Below, piece by piece: positions 25,299-34,834 of a stretch of DNA of 64,000 nt. The position numbers and the translations under genes were made by a program. The notes beneath the pieces are model-generated. The model made no database searches and was not told the DNA's origin. It was given only the letters and a program-made list of their open reading frames with translations. Position 1 is the first letter of the stretch, and each line of letters opens with the position of its first letter. Source of the DNA: Scalindua_A sp046757465 (GTDB taxonomy: Bacteria; Planctomycetota; Brocadiia; Brocadiales; Scalinduaceae); the NCBI GenBank assembly GCA_046757465.1, contig JBHHYH010000003.1, positions 1 through 64,000 of the forward strand, written 5' to 3'.

Positions 25299-26267
25299 TT
25301 ACCATACCATTAGCTCCCCAACAATTTCTTCCACAAGGTCTTTAATTGTCACAATACCAATTGCCTTATTATCTCTATTAACAACTATTGCCATCCTTTG
25401 CTTTGCCTTCTGCATCCTTATTAAGGCATCATCTGTAGCGGTTTCCGCTTTTATGTATTCGGTATCCCTTAGGAAATCGCTTACTTTTGACTTTTCTGTA
25501 CTGGTACTCAAGTAATCAAATAAGTTAATCACACCCATAATATCACTTCTAGAATCTTTGAAAACGGGAATTCTAGAGAACCTCACCCTTTTTGCTAAGG
25601 CCTTTATTTGATCGGCACTTATATCATATGATACTAGCGTTGCTTTTTTTAATGGTATCATAATGTTCTTTACTGGAATACTTCCAAGCTCCATGATATT
25701 CCTTGCCATCATATCCTGATAGCCGGAAATGACTCCCTCTTCTACGCCCTCCCTGATAAAAAACCCTAGTCTGTACGGAGTAAAAACAAGTGCCCTTCTA
25801 TGCGTATCTTTAAAAAACATCTGGGGTATTTTATTAACTCCCCTCAAAATATATACTAATGGATAAAAAAGCTGTGAAAAGAACTTAACACTTGGCGATG
25901 CTGAGTAAAGAAATGTGTCTGCCTTTCTTTGGCAAATGTTCTTTGGCATGATTTCTGCGAAAACCAGTATGATTGGCGCTAATATTGCCGTTGCAATCAG
26001 TTCTGAATGTGCTTGAGATAGAGAGCTTGATACGATGTCAGTAAAAGTTGCGGAAGCCAGAAAATTCACAATATTATTACCGATCAATATTGTGCATATC
26101 AACGCCTGCGGGTTGTCTAATAGCCGTCTTACAATCTTCGCCCTTCGCATTCCTCTCTCCACCCTATACTGTAATCTGACACGATTAATACAGTAAACCG
26201 CTATCTCGATCCCAGAGAAATACGAAGAAAGTAAAATAAATATGATTAATAAGTAAATTTTAGGCAT
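25299..26267 (-). CDS. CNNM/DUF21 and CBS-domain membrane protein
   Basis: The 322-residue protein has an N-terminal transmembrane domain of the CNNM/DUF21 type (three or four hydrophobic segments, with PIILVFAEIMPKNICQRKAD, the family's EIMPK motif) and two cytosolic CBS domains (LGSIPVKNIMIPLKKAT and SVSDFLRDT-like segments to IVTIKDLVEEIVGEL). It lacks the C-terminal CorC/HlyC domain found in its neighbour. Such proteins are linked to magnesium or cation efflux. It overlaps the preceding gene by 8 bases. Confidence 0.85.
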   Translation of the reverse strand: MPKIYLLIIFILLSSYFSGIEIAVYCINRVRLQYRVERGMRRAKIVRRLLDNPQALICTILIGNNIVNFLASATFTDIVSSSLSQAHSELIATAILAPIILVFAEIMPKNICQRKADTFLYSASPSVKFFSQLFYPLVYILRGVNKIPQMFFKDTHRRALVFTPYRLGFFIREGVEEGVISGYQDMMARNIMELGSIPVKNIMIPLKKATLVSYDISADQIKALAKRVRFSRIPVFKDSRSDIMGVINLFDYLSTSTEKSKVSDFLRDTEYIKAETATDDALIRMQKAKQRMAIVVNRDNKAIGIVTIKDLVEEIVGELMVW

Positions 26268-27573
26268 CTTTGTGCTCGTCGGACTCTTCTTCTACTATGA
26301 CTTTTTGTGATATCGATTTAACACGCCTTTTCCTGACGCCTTCGACCCTAAAGACAAACGCTTTATATTTTACTGAATCACCTTTCTTCGGAATGTGTTC
26401 GAGTAAAGAGACGACAAGTCCTCCCACAGTATCGACATCCATTGGTTCTACTTCCACACCGAAGTAATCAGACCAGTCACGGATACTCAAGTCGCCTGAT
26501 ATCAAGTATTTGTTTTCTTCCACCTTCTTTATAGTTTCCCTGGGTTTTTCGTGTTCATCCTGAATTTCCCCAACAATCTCTTCTATAATATCTTCAAGAG
26601 TAATTAATCCTGCTGTGCCACCATATTCATCTACAACAATCGCCAATTGGCTCCCTTCGCGTCTGAACTGCCGCAATAAACCTTCAACACCTTTCAACTC
26701 AGGGACAAAATGAACAGGTTTTATAATATCTCTTAATCGAACCTCAGGGTTGAGAAAAACATCCTTAGCATGAATTATACCTATAATATTATCTGTTGTA
26801 CCTTCATAGACTGGGAATTTAGTACGTTTCGTTTTGCGTGCAAGCTCCAGAAATTCCTCTACTGTGCCATCGATATCATATAAATTCATATCTACCCTCG
26901 GAAGCATTATCTCTTTTACCAGCACGCTCTTAAAATCTAATACTCCGTGTATCATCGAGCGTTCCGCGCGGTCTACGATCCCTTCTTTTTCGCTAAACTC
27001 TACAAGCATCTTCAACTCGTCAATAGTTACACATTTCTCCCCAACTCCCCCTCCGCCAAAAGCGCGGTTCAATCCATTAACAATAACACCTAATGGTAAA
27101 CGAAAAGGTAGAAATAGCCTGTCAAAAATGTAAAGGGGTAATGCCGCCAATCTTGAATATTGGTCGGGAATTCTCACTGCTATATTCTTAGGAATCACCT
27201 CGCCCATGATAATAATTGCAAGTAAACTGATGACACACACGGTTCCTGCTTTCCAGACGCCACCGTAAGAACTAGAGACAACAACACTTTGAATAACACC
27301 ATAGGAAATACAATAAAAACCAATGTTCGCCAACATGTTTCCAAGCAGGATTGTTATTAACAGGTTTTTTGGTGATTTCAGCAGTGATTTGACCAATCTT
27401 TCAGCCCTTCTGCTGCTTTTCTCGAAGCCCTTAACTTCTTCTCTTGTTAGTGAAAAAAAAGCGGTCTCAGAAGCAGAAAAAAAGGCAGAAAAACACAACA
27501 GGAGGAGCATAAAGAGGGCTTGTGGTAGGTAATCTAGTAGTAAAAATAGATTGTCTTCTTCCAAAAATATCAC
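26260..27573 (-). CDS. CNNM/DUF21-CBS-CorC protein (hemolysin family)
   Basis: The 437-residue paralogue of the next gene has the full domain set: membrane CNNM domain with MGEVIPKNIAVRIPD, two CBS domains (VKEIMLPRVDMNLYDI and DEYGGTAGLITLEDIIEEIV), and the C-terminal CorC_HlyC domain beginning GDLSIRDWSDYFGVEVE. Hemolysin is a historic name; a cation-transport role is likelier. The two adjacent paralogues with different domain content may work as a heteromer, an inference. Confidence 0.9.
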   Translation of the reverse strand: MIFLEEDNLFLLLDYLPQALFMLLLLCFSAFFSASETAFFSLTREEVKGFEKSSRRAERLVKSLLKSPKNLLITILLGNMLANIGFYCISYGVIQSVVVSSSYGGVWKAGTVCVISLLAIIIMGEVIPKNIAVRIPDQYSRLAALPLYIFDRLFLPFRLPLGVIVNGLNRAFGGGGVGEKCVTIDELKMLVEFSEKEGIVDRAERSMIHGVLDFKSVLVKEIMLPRVDMNLYDIDGTVEEFLELARKTKRTKFPVYEGTTDNIIGIIHAKDVFLNPEVRLRDIIKPVHFVPELKGVEGLLRQFRREGSQLAIVVDEYGGTAGLITLEDIIEEIVGEIQDEHEKPRETIKKVEENKYLISGDLSIRDWSDYFGVEVEPMDVDTVGGLVVSLLEHIPKKGDSVKYKAFVFRVEGVRKRRVKSISQKVIVEEESDEHKDA

Positions 27574-27736
27574 CCGGTACGGGAAATGAATGGCGTTATT
27601 TAATTTATATATTTAAGAAACACGGCTGTTTATAAAAGTAAAAAAAGCACTCGTAAATAACGCCTATATATAACAAAATTATAACCGTTAACTTATAAAT
27701 TTGTCAAATACAAAACGGAGTGACCAATCAAATTGT

Positions 27737-27765
27737 TTGACATTGTCTGGTCATTTTAATAGATT
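27737..27765 (+). promoter_or_regulatory. putative sigma-70 promoter for the aminotransferase gene
   Basis: TTGACA at 27737-27742 is followed after exactly 17 bases by TAGATT at 27760-27765. The gene starts about 50 bases further on. TGACCA and TGGTCA arms flank the -35 box, a possible operator. Confidence 0.45.
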
Positions 27766-27817
27766 ATGAACTTTAAATACACTTTACGTTTATACATCAG
27801 AGGAAAGGCCCCCCGGT

Positions 27818-29023
27818 ATGATAGTATCACAATTAGTAAACAATCTTAAACCTTCTGCAACACTATCCATAAACGGCAAGGTAAAACAGCTACGTTCAAA
27901 TGGTATAGACGTTATCGGTTTCAGTGCAGGAGAGCCAGACTTTGATACGCCTGATTACATAAAGCTTGCGGCAATAAAATCTTTAAAAAGTGGCTTTACA
28001 AAATATACACCTACATCGGGTATTATAGAACTGAAAGAGGCAATATGTGAAAAATTACGGAGAGAAAACGGTCTAAGCTACAAACCTCACCAAATAATGG
28101 CTTCCTGTGGCGCCAAGCAGGCCATATACAACTGTATCCTTACTTTGTGTAATGAGGAGGATGAAGTCTTAGTTCCGTCACCTTATTGGGTAAGCTACCC
28201 AGAACAAGTTACTCTGGCAAGGGCTAATCCGGTATTTATTAAGACTACAGATGAAAACAATTTTAAAATCACTAAAAATGATTTAGAAACTCACATAACA
28301 GATAAAACGAAATTACTTATAATAAATAGTCCCTCTAATCCCACCGGAACTACATATACAAAAGAAGAGCTTTATGAAATATGTGATTTTGCAATTAAGG
28401 CAGGATTATATATTTTATCAGATGAGATATACGAGAAGATATTATACGATGGAACAAAACACGTTAGCCCGGCTTCTTTTGGAAAAGAATTCATGGATAA
28501 GGTTATAACGGTAAATGGTTTCTCAAAGGCGTTCTCGATGACAGGCTGGAGAATAGGTTATGCTGCAGGACCTATAGACATAATAAAAGCCGCTACGATG
28601 TTACAGGACCATACAACTTCCGGCCCAAACGCTTTTACTCAGAAAGCAGCAGTAACAGCACTTAATGAACAAAATAATGCAACTGCTGACATGGTAATAG
28701 AATTTGATAAGAGAAGAAAGTATATAGTAGAGAGGCTTAACAACATGGACGGAATAAGCTGCATGCTGCCAAAAGGGGCCTTCTACGTATTTCCGAACGT
28801 ATCAGGTCTTTTTGGGCGAAACATTGCTGGCCAGAGGGCCACTGACTCTATCGAGTTGGTAGCCCTGATACTGGACAAGGCCAAGGTGGCTTTTGTGCCT
28901 GGAGAATGCTTCGGTTCCAAATCCCACGTCAGAATATCATATGCTACGTCCATGGAAAATATCAAGGAGGGTATGAACCGGCTGGAAAATCTTTTATCGG
29001 CAGGTATTACACACAAAGGTTAG
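27818..29023 (+). CDS. aspC: aspartate aminotransferase (class I, PLP-dependent)
   Basis: This enzyme interconverts aspartate and oxaloacetate using 2-oxoglutarate/glutamate. The 401-residue protein has GEPDFDTPDYIKLAAIKS near the start, the phosphate loop, SPSNPTGTTYTKEEL, and the Schiff-base lysine at residue 237 in NGFSKAFSMTGWRIGYAAGP. The C-terminal SHVRISYATS holds the carboxylate-binding Arg. This is the AspB-type subgroup common in bacteria; prephenate activity is possible. It ends 7 bases from a convergent gene. Confidence 0.9.
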   Translation: MIVSQLVNNLKPSATLSINGKVKQLRSNGIDVIGFSAGEPDFDTPDYIKLAAIKSLKSGFTKYTPTSGIIELKEAICEKLRRENGLSYKPHQIMASCGAKQAIYNCILTLCNEEDEVLVPSPYWVSYPEQVTLARANPVFIKTTDENNFKITKNDLETHITDKTKLLIINSPSNPTGTTYTKEELYEICDFAIKAGLYILSDEIYEKILYDGTKHVSPASFGKEFMDKVITVNGFSKAFSMTGWRIGYAAGPIDIIKAATMLQDHTTSGPNAFTQKAAVTALNEQNNATADMVIEFDKRRKYIVERLNNMDGISCMLPKGAFYVFPNVSGLFGRNIAGQRATDSIELVALILDKAKVAFVPGECFGSKSHVRISYATSMENIKEGMNRLENLLSAGITHKG

Positions 29024-29030
29024 GACAATA

Positions 29031-29267
29031 CTACTTCTTTAGGATTTCTACCTTCCATTCCTCTGGCCCGGTTAGTATATATTCCCATTCCATTTGGCCC
29101 GCACGTTCTGCGTCTAGCTGGTACTTTAGAGGCTTAGGATCATGATCATTTATTAGTACCATCTTTTCTCCCGCTTTAAGAGAATCGAAAGTATCAAAAA
29201 TCTTTGGATGTCTCTCGCGTGGCGGAATATCTCGTACATCCAGTGTAATAACTTTGCCTTCACTCAT
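29031..29267 (-). CDS. DUF2249 domain protein
   Basis: A 78-residue protein matching DUF2249, small proteins that in many anaerobes and denitrifiers neighbour hemerythrin, hcp or nitrite/NO genes. Visible marks are TLDVRDIPPRERHPKIFDTF and the His/Asp-rich loop INDHDPKPLKYQL. Biochemical activity is unknown. It is the last gene of a minus-strand group with two cupins and a DUF1858 protein. Confidence 0.8.
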   Translation of the reverse strand: MSEGKVITLDVRDIPPRERHPKIFDTFDSLKAGEKMVLINDHDPKPLKYQLDAERAGQMEWEYILTGPEEWKVEILKK

Positions 29268-29354
29268 CTGCTTTATCCTTTCATCAATATAAATAACGTT
29301 TATAATATTCTTTTAGAATATTTATCCTAACTTTCTAATATAGGATAGGAGCGA

Positions 29355-29663
29355 TTATCCTTTAGGTATGGCGGTCACCAAGGCGGTTAATTTCGTTTTC
29401 GCCTTGAGCGTACGAGGTTCATTACTTTCAAACAAGACAAAGGTTCCTTCTTCTACATCATGCTCGCCTTCATCAGTAACAACAGACCCGCTCCCTGAAT
29501 TAACCACGACTATGACTTTTTGATCTTTGGTATCTTGTAATGCCGACTGCCCTTCCTCCATACAAAGGAAGTTAACACAAGCTTTTTGAGAATCGTATAA
29601 GTTTGTTGATACTGTATTTTCTACAGAAAATTTCACAATGTCTTCTAATTTAAATTCTCCCAT
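29355..29663 (-). CDS. cupin-like protein lacking metal-binding histidines
   Basis: The 102-residue protein has the double-stranded beta-barrel pattern of a single cupin: VIVVVNSGSGSVVTDEGEHD and EEGTFVLFESNEPRTL. The first cupin motif lacks the usual HxH ligands, so a metal site is unlikely or unusual. It is the neighbour of a second cupin, nine bases away on the same strand. Function is unknown; a binding or sensing role is possible. Confidence 0.65.
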   Translation of the reverse strand: MGEFKLEDIVKFSVENTVSTNLYDSQKACVNFLCMEEGQSALQDTKDQKVIVVVNSGSGSVVTDEGEHDVEEGTFVLFESNEPRTLKAKTKLTALVTAIPKG

Positions 29664-29672
29664 TCCGACCTC

Positions 29673-29969
29673 TCAACTAACGTGAACAGCTACCGCAACT
29701 AACCTTTCCACTCCCTTGATACCTCTTTTTGCTCCCTCGGGAGCTATTACTACTTTACCCTTTGACAAACTTATCTCTTCGTCATCTAAATACATAATCC
29801 CCTTTCCCTCTAACACATAAAAAATTCCGGTGCCACTAGGGTGTGCGGGGATTTCCTGGCCTGGTTCTAAACATATCAACGGGGCCTTCGCGTTTGGTGA
29901 GGCGCACAATATTTGCGGACGAAATTGTTCGTTAAACTGAATCCTTTCCCGTAATTTTATTAGATTCAA
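29673..29969 (-). CDS. small cupin-domain protein
   Basis: A 98-residue cupin barrel: PGQEIPAHPSGTGIFYVLEG for motif 1 and ISLSKGKVVIAPEGAKRG for motif 2. Motif 1 has a single His instead of the full HxH set, so metal binding is uncertain. It lies in the four-gene group DUF1858-cupin-cupin-DUF2249. Confidence 0.75.
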   Translation of the reverse strand: MNLIKLRERIQFNEQFRPQILCASPNAKAPLICLEPGQEIPAHPSGTGIFYVLEGKGIMYLDDEEISLSKGKVVIAPEGAKRGIKGVERLVAVAVHVS

Positions 29970-30035
29970 AACACTGCCCCTTCTAGCAAATTTTACTAAT
30001 TCCCTAATATAAAAAAGCTTTAGGCTTCAAGCCTG

Positions 30036-30305
30036 TTAAGAGCCCTTTGAATCAATTTCCTTTTGAGCTGCTTCAATCAATTCGCTGACAAATTTATCTA
30101 CATCCGTATTATGCATCATGCATGCCAGATTTATATCCTCTGTGCCAAAGGCAGGACAATCGAAGCAGCTTTTACCAAAGTGCTTTGAAAATACCTCTTT
30201 TGTCGCTGGATAATTTTTGGTAACCTCGCCCGTTGTCATTTTCTTTGTAATAGCCGCCTTTTCAGTTTCCGTAGTTTCGCTCTGGATGTCTTTTTGTTCT
30301 TGCAT
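30036..30305 (-). CDS. DUF1858 domain protein (hybrid-cluster-protein-associated disulfide domain)
   Basis: An 89-residue protein whose core (MTTGEVTKNYPATKEVFSKH followed by GKSCFDCPAFGTEDI) matches DUF1858. In that family a CxxC pair is thought to do redox or metal chemistry, often next to hybrid cluster protein or NO-related genes. It is the first gene of the four-gene group. The 299 bases upstream toward glnA hold no clear operator. Confidence 0.8.
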   Translation of the reverse strand: MQEQKDIQSETTETEKAAITKKMTTGEVTKNYPATKEVFSKHFGKSCFDCPAFGTEDINLACMMHNTDVDKFVSELIEAAQKEIDSKGS

Positions 30306-30604
30306 TATGGCCCCTCTCTACATATTGTCTCAAAATGTTATCGTAAATTCTAACGTACTAAATTAAAAACCATTTTATACCATTTATAGACTAAAGAGTC
30401 AATGCTTTTCGATTGGAGCTGTTCTTCCCCTTATTGCCTGTCACTTGTATAATTCTACGACTAGTAACCGTCCATTCCATCTCATTGTCGGCCCACACGC
30501 GTTTCTCGCCATCAATCTCCCTTAAAAGTATTTAGTTCCTTCTTGATATTTGGAAAGGTTATATGTATAATTTCCCCTTCCGTATTTAAAAATGCCTCTT
30601 ACCA

Positions 30605-31969
30605 TTGTTTATAACAACCGTGGCGCGAAAAACTGCTAAAAATTCCATACTTGATAGGGTAAAGAAGGATAACGTCAAGTTCATAGAGCTGCAATTCACA
30701 GACATCAATGGTAACATTAAATCCGTAACAATTCCTATACACAAGCTTCGGGAATCCTTAGACAAAGGCATATGGTTTGATGGCTCCTCAATAGAGGGAT
30801 TTACCAGGATTTCCGAAAGTGACATGTTTCTAAAACCTGAACCTGAAACGTATGCCATTCTACCGTGGGAGCCTGAAGAGAGACGAACAGCGAGATTTAT
30901 ATGTGATGTTTTTATGCCAGATGGCAAACCCTTCGATGGGGACCCAAGATTTATACTCAAAAGGGCATGCAACGAGGCGAAGGCAATGGGATTTGAATAC
31001 AATGTGGGCCCAGAACTGGAGTTTTTTCTTTTCAGAACAAAAGAAAACCATAGCGTCGAGCCTACACCCCATGACGTGGGCGGATACTTCGATTTCTCAC
31101 CAAGAGATCTAGCCGGATATGTCAGAAATGATATAATAACGTCTTTGGAAAGTATGGGCCTTAAGATCGAAATGAGTCACCACGAGGTCGCGCCGGGGCA
31201 ACACGAAGTTGACTTTCTGTACTCAGACGCCCTCACAACGGCAGATAATACTATTACATTCAAGCTTGCCGTTAAGTCTATCGCACATAAACACGGCCTT
31301 TATGCCACGTTTATGCCTAAGCCCATTTACGGCATCAACGGCAGTGGTATGCATTGTCATCAAAGCCTTCTCTATATAAGAAACGGTAAAAATGCATTCT
31401 ACGGCGCAAAAGATAAATACAATCTTAGTGATACCGCAAAATACTTTGTTGCCGGCCAATTGAGGCATATACGAGAAATGATATCTATCCTGGCTCCTAC
31501 GGTAAATTCCTACAAGAGACTTGTCCCCGGTTACGAGGCGCCGGTGTACATATGCTGGGGGCAGAAAAACAGATCTGCCTTGATTAGGATTCCCAGATAT
31601 TCAAAGGGGAGAGAGCAATCTACAAGAGCAGAATTAAGGTGTCCAGACCCCAGTGGTAATCCTTATCTGGTCTTTGCCGTGATGCTAGAAGCTGGCCTGG
31701 ATGGGGTGCGGAACAAGATAAAAACCCCTCCCCCGGTGGAAGAGAATGTATATGAATTTGACCTGGACAGGTTGTCAAGCCTAAAGATTGATGTCCTCCC
31801 CGATTCTCTAGGTGGGGCTGTTCAGGAATTGAAAAATAGCAAGTTTATGAAAGCGGTTCTAGGTACCCACGCTTACGAGACGTACATTAATGCTAAAACA
31901 ATCGAATGGAATGAGTATCGAACGCAGGTTACTGATTGGGAACAAAAGAAATATTTTGAGGTTACGTAA
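30605..31969 (+). CDS. glnA: type I glutamine synthetase
   Basis: GlnA makes glutamine from glutamate, ammonia and ATP, the main route of ammonium assimilation. The 454-residue sequence shows WFDGSSIEGFTRI, GPELEFFLFR, MPKPIYGINGSGMHCHQSL and the ATP loop region NRSALIRIP. The C-terminus lacks the NLYDLP-type adenylylation tyrosine region of the longer enterobacterial enzymes, so adenylylation control is unlikely. A TTG at 30605 or GTG at 30620 could be the start; no good ribosome site marks either. It ends 18 bases before dnaA. Confidence 0.95.
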   Translation: MFITTVARKTAKNSILDRVKKDNVKFIELQFTDINGNIKSVTIPIHKLRESLDKGIWFDGSSIEGFTRISESDMFLKPEPETYAILPWEPEERRTARFICDVFMPDGKPFDGDPRFILKRACNEAKAMGFEYNVGPELEFFLFRTKENHSVEPTPHDVGGYFDFSPRDLAGYVRNDIITSLESMGLKIEMSHHEVAPGQHEVDFLYSDALTTADNTITFKLAVKSIAHKHGLYATFMPKPIYGINGSGMHCHQSLLYIRNGKNAFYGAKDKYNLSDTAKYFVAGQLRHIREMISILAPTVNSYKRLVPGYEAPVYICWGQKNRSALIRIPRYSKGREQSTRAELRCPDPSGNPYLVFAVMLEAGLDGVRNKIKTPPPVEENVYEFDLDRLSSLKIDVLPDSLGGAVQELKNSKFMKAVLGTHAYETYINAKTIEWNEYRTQVTDWEQKKYFEVT

Positions 31970-31987
31970 GCCTTTTTAACTATCACC

Positions 31988-33337
31988 ATGAATCGCCCAA
32001 CTGTTGACAAGAAACAGACTTGGCCGTCCATTCTAGAGAAGATAAAGGCAAAGATTACTTTCGATCAATTTGCCACCTGGTTTACAAACCTGAGACTAAT
32101 TAAGTTCGATAAACATGAAGTCCTTATCCATGCTCCAAATCTCTTTTGTAAGGAGTGGTTGAGAAATAATTATATGGACATCATATCGTCCGCAATTAAT
32201 GAAGCGACAAACCTTAATCCTGACGTAAACTTTGTCGTCGAAGGTGAAAAGGAGTCATCAAAATTAGAGTCGCCTGTCTGTCACGCCTCTGTACCGAAAA
32301 GCGTTGAAAAGCAAGCTTACGTAAACAAAAATTACACCTTTGAAAACTTCTTGGTTGGTCCTTGCAACCGACTAGCACACGCTGCTGCCATCGCCGTGTG
32401 CGAATCGCCAGGAGTAGCTTATAACCCACTATTTATCCACGGCGCTGTCGGACTCGGCAAAACTCATTTACTCCAATCCATATACCTTCAATTGCAACAA
32501 CGTCCAAGCCAATACAACATCTCCTTCTTGCCATGCGAAACCTTCGTTAACCATTACATATCTACGATAAAGTCTGGCAATTGGGACAATTTTAGAAGTA
32601 GATACAGGCAGAGCGACGTGCTCCTGATAGATGACGTTCACTTTCTTGCAAACTCTCAGAGTTCGCGCGAGGAATTTTTTCACACCTTCAACGTCCTTTA
32701 CAGTCGACAAAAACAAATTGTTTTGTCAAGCGATTGTCCCCCCGAGGAAATACCTACAATAGAAGAGCGTCTTATCTCCAGATTTAGATGGGGGCTAATC
32801 GCGAGAATCGATCCACCTAGTTTTGAAACTAGTGTTGCTATAATTCAAAGAAAAGCCGCCCTGCTTAATATAGATATCCCTTACGAAGTCGCCTGCTACT
32901 TGGCAGGAAATGTTTCTTCAAACGTAAGAGAGATTGAGAGTTCTATTGCAAATATTAGCAAATATGCCTCTTTAAATAATACCAAGATAGATATGAATCT
33001 TGTAAGGCAGGTAGTGCACGATTCGCTAAAAGAAAGAAGAAAATGTATAAGCATTGAGGATATATTAAACACAGTTACCAAACACTTTGGTGTTCAAATT
33101 TCACAGCTTCACTCCAAGAGGAAGTTTAAGTCTATTACTTTACCAAGGCAGATTGCAATGTACCTGGCTCGTAGACTTACAAATCTATCACTAGAAGAAA
33201 TCGGAGGTTACATGGGAGGACGCGATCACACAACCGTCATGCACGCCGATGGAAAAATACAGAAACTGAAGAAAGCAGACCGCAATATGTCCACTATGTT
33301 GAGAAAAATCGAAAAAGAATTGGTTAGAAGAAAATAG
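31988..33337 (+). CDS. dnaA: chromosomal replication initiator DnaA
   Basis: DnaA binds DnaA boxes at oriC and melts the origin. The 449-residue protein has the N-terminal helicase-recruiting domain, a short linker, the AAA+ core with Walker A GAVGLGKTH near residue 152 and Walker B VLLIDDVHFL, and the C-terminal helix-turn-helix with GGRDHTTVMHADGKI near residue 408. ATG at 31988 lies 18 bases after glnA, so it may be co-transcribed. Confidence 0.98.
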   Translation: MNRPTVDKKQTWPSILEKIKAKITFDQFATWFTNLRLIKFDKHEVLIHAPNLFCKEWLRNNYMDIISSAINEATNLNPDVNFVVEGEKESSKLESPVCHASVPKSVEKQAYVNKNYTFENFLVGPCNRLAHAAAIAVCESPGVAYNPLFIHGAVGLGKTHLLQSIYLQLQQRPSQYNISFLPCETFVNHYISTIKSGNWDNFRSRYRQSDVLLIDDVHFLANSQSSREEFFHTFNVLYSRQKQIVLSSDCPPEEIPTIEERLISRFRWGLIARIDPPSFETSVAIIQRKAALLNIDIPYEVACYLAGNVSSNVREIESSIANISKYASLNNTKIDMNLVRQVVHDSLKERRKCISIEDILNTVTKHFGVQISQLHSKRKFKSITLPRQIAMYLARRLTNLSLEEIGGYMGGRDHTTVMHADGKIQKLKKADRNMSTMLRKIEKELVRRK

Positions 33338-33724
33338 ACCATCTTTCACTTTGAGAAAAATCTAAAAAGTTTCGACCTAATAAATAATGTTTATATTACA
33401 TGCGCATATCATGTTAACAACTTCTGGAATATTAGAAATAAATGGACTATTGGCAAATACCTTCTCGCAAGTTATAAGCTTTTCTTCGCAAAATCTGACA
33501 ATCATACACAAATAACTTACTGTCTATTTACCACTGTAGTCCAATTTTACCGCTGTACAAATATTCCGCAATTTCTTCGTTTACAAGGTGTTACAAAACA
33601 CCTATAATGGATATTACTTATTTTATTTTAAATGTTAATAATACTAAGATAAAGTAAAGTATATGTAACATATAAACCAAACAACCAATATTCAGATTTT
33701 CTTACACACAAATATAACAAATAA
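33338..33724. other. candidate replication origin between dnaA and dnaN
   Basis: This 387-base, AT-rich gap lies in the position where oriC is often found. Degenerate DnaA boxes (one mismatch from TTATNCACA or its complement) are TCATACACA at 33502, TTACACACA at 33702 and TGTTAATAA at 33633. A perfect 7-bp hairpin (AGGTGTT with AACACCT) lies at 33586-33603. The stretch from 33600 to 33720 is very AT-rich and could unwind. No perfect box is present, which weakens the call. Confidence 0.4.
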
Positions 33725-34828
33725 ATGAAAGTAAAGTGTAATAAAGAAGACATCAAAAAAGGATTCCACATCGTAGAAAGTATTGCTTCTGGATCTAATA
33801 TAAAGCCAATTCTACAAAATGTTAAGATTGTAGCAAAAAACGATACATTAGAATTATCTACAACTGACTTAGAAGTCAGTATAAGTTATGTGGTAGATTC
33901 TGTTGAAGTAATAGAACCAGGTGTAGTTGTATGTCCTGAAGTAAAGATAGCATCAATAGTAAAAGAGTGGAGAGAAGACTGTATAGAGATAACTGAAGAA
34001 AACAGAATATGCTTAATAACCGGGAAGGGTAGTTATTTCAAGATATTGTGTATGGATCCAGATGAGTTTCCTGTGATACCACGGTTCATAAACGAAGATT
34101 ACATAGAGATAGACAAAGCAAATTTAACAGAAATGGTAAGGAAAACAGCGTTCATCCTTTCAGGGGAGAAGACAAGGCATGGTTCTAATGGTGTGTTTTT
34201 TGATGTAAATAATAATCGAGCAAAAATGGTGGCAAATGATGGGAGACGGCTTGCCGAAATCAAAAGGAAAATAAATAACCCTAATGGCCTGAGGAATAGT
34301 TGTATAATCCCAATAAAAGGGATATTACAGGTATTAAGGATGCTATCAGACCATGACGAAACAATAAAGATAAGAATAGAGGAGAGGCGTGTTTTCGTAA
34401 GGACAGAGAGATCTACAGTGTGCTCACAACTAATAGAAGGACAGTACCCAGAGTATGAAGAGGTAATACCCACGAAATTGGATAAAAGAGTTACCCTAGA
34501 CAAGCATACGTTTTCTTCTGCCGTTCGTAGGGGGTCTGTTATGACAACAGATGAATACAAGTTGTTGAGGTTTAAGGTTCTGGAAAATCTACTTGAGTTA
34601 AGATGTAGTTCACCGGATGTTGGAGAGGCTAAGGTTGAAGTACAAATAGAGTACTATGGAGAAGAGATGGAGATAGGACTCAACCCTGACTACATTTTGG
34701 ACTTCCTTAAGGTAGTTGATACTGATAAGGTAGGATTGGAATTGAAGGATCACAGTACGGCGGGGGTGTTTAAAGTAGGGAATGACTACACATACGTAGT
34801 AATGCCCATGAGCCTGGAGGGAAGGTAG
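33725..34828 (+). CDS. dnaN: DNA polymerase III beta clamp
   Basis: DnaN forms the ring that tethers polymerase to DNA. The 367-residue sequence begins MKVKCNKEDIKKGFHIVES and has the family's three-domain pattern, including IKPILQNVKIVAKNDTLELS, RRLAEIKRK and the C-terminal YVVMPMSLEGR (the usual MPMRL end). Its TAG stop lies within the ribosome site of the following dciA gene. Confidence 0.98.
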   Translation: MKVKCNKEDIKKGFHIVESIASGSNIKPILQNVKIVAKNDTLELSTTDLEVSISYVVDSVEVIEPGVVVCPEVKIASIVKEWREDCIEITEENRICLITGKGSYFKILCMDPDEFPVIPRFINEDYIEIDKANLTEMVRKTAFILSGEKTRHGSNGVFFDVNNNRAKMVANDGRRLAEIKRKINNPNGLRNSCIIPIKGILQVLRMLSDHDETIKIRIEERRVFVRTERSTVCSQLIEGQYPEYEEVIPTKLDKRVTLDKHTFSSAVRRGSVMTTDEYKLLRFKVLENLLELRCSSPDVGEAKVEVQIEYYGEEMEIGLNPDYILDFLKVVDTDKVGLELKDHSTAGVFKVGNDYTYVVMPMSLEGR

Positions 34829-34834
34829 GAGGGA

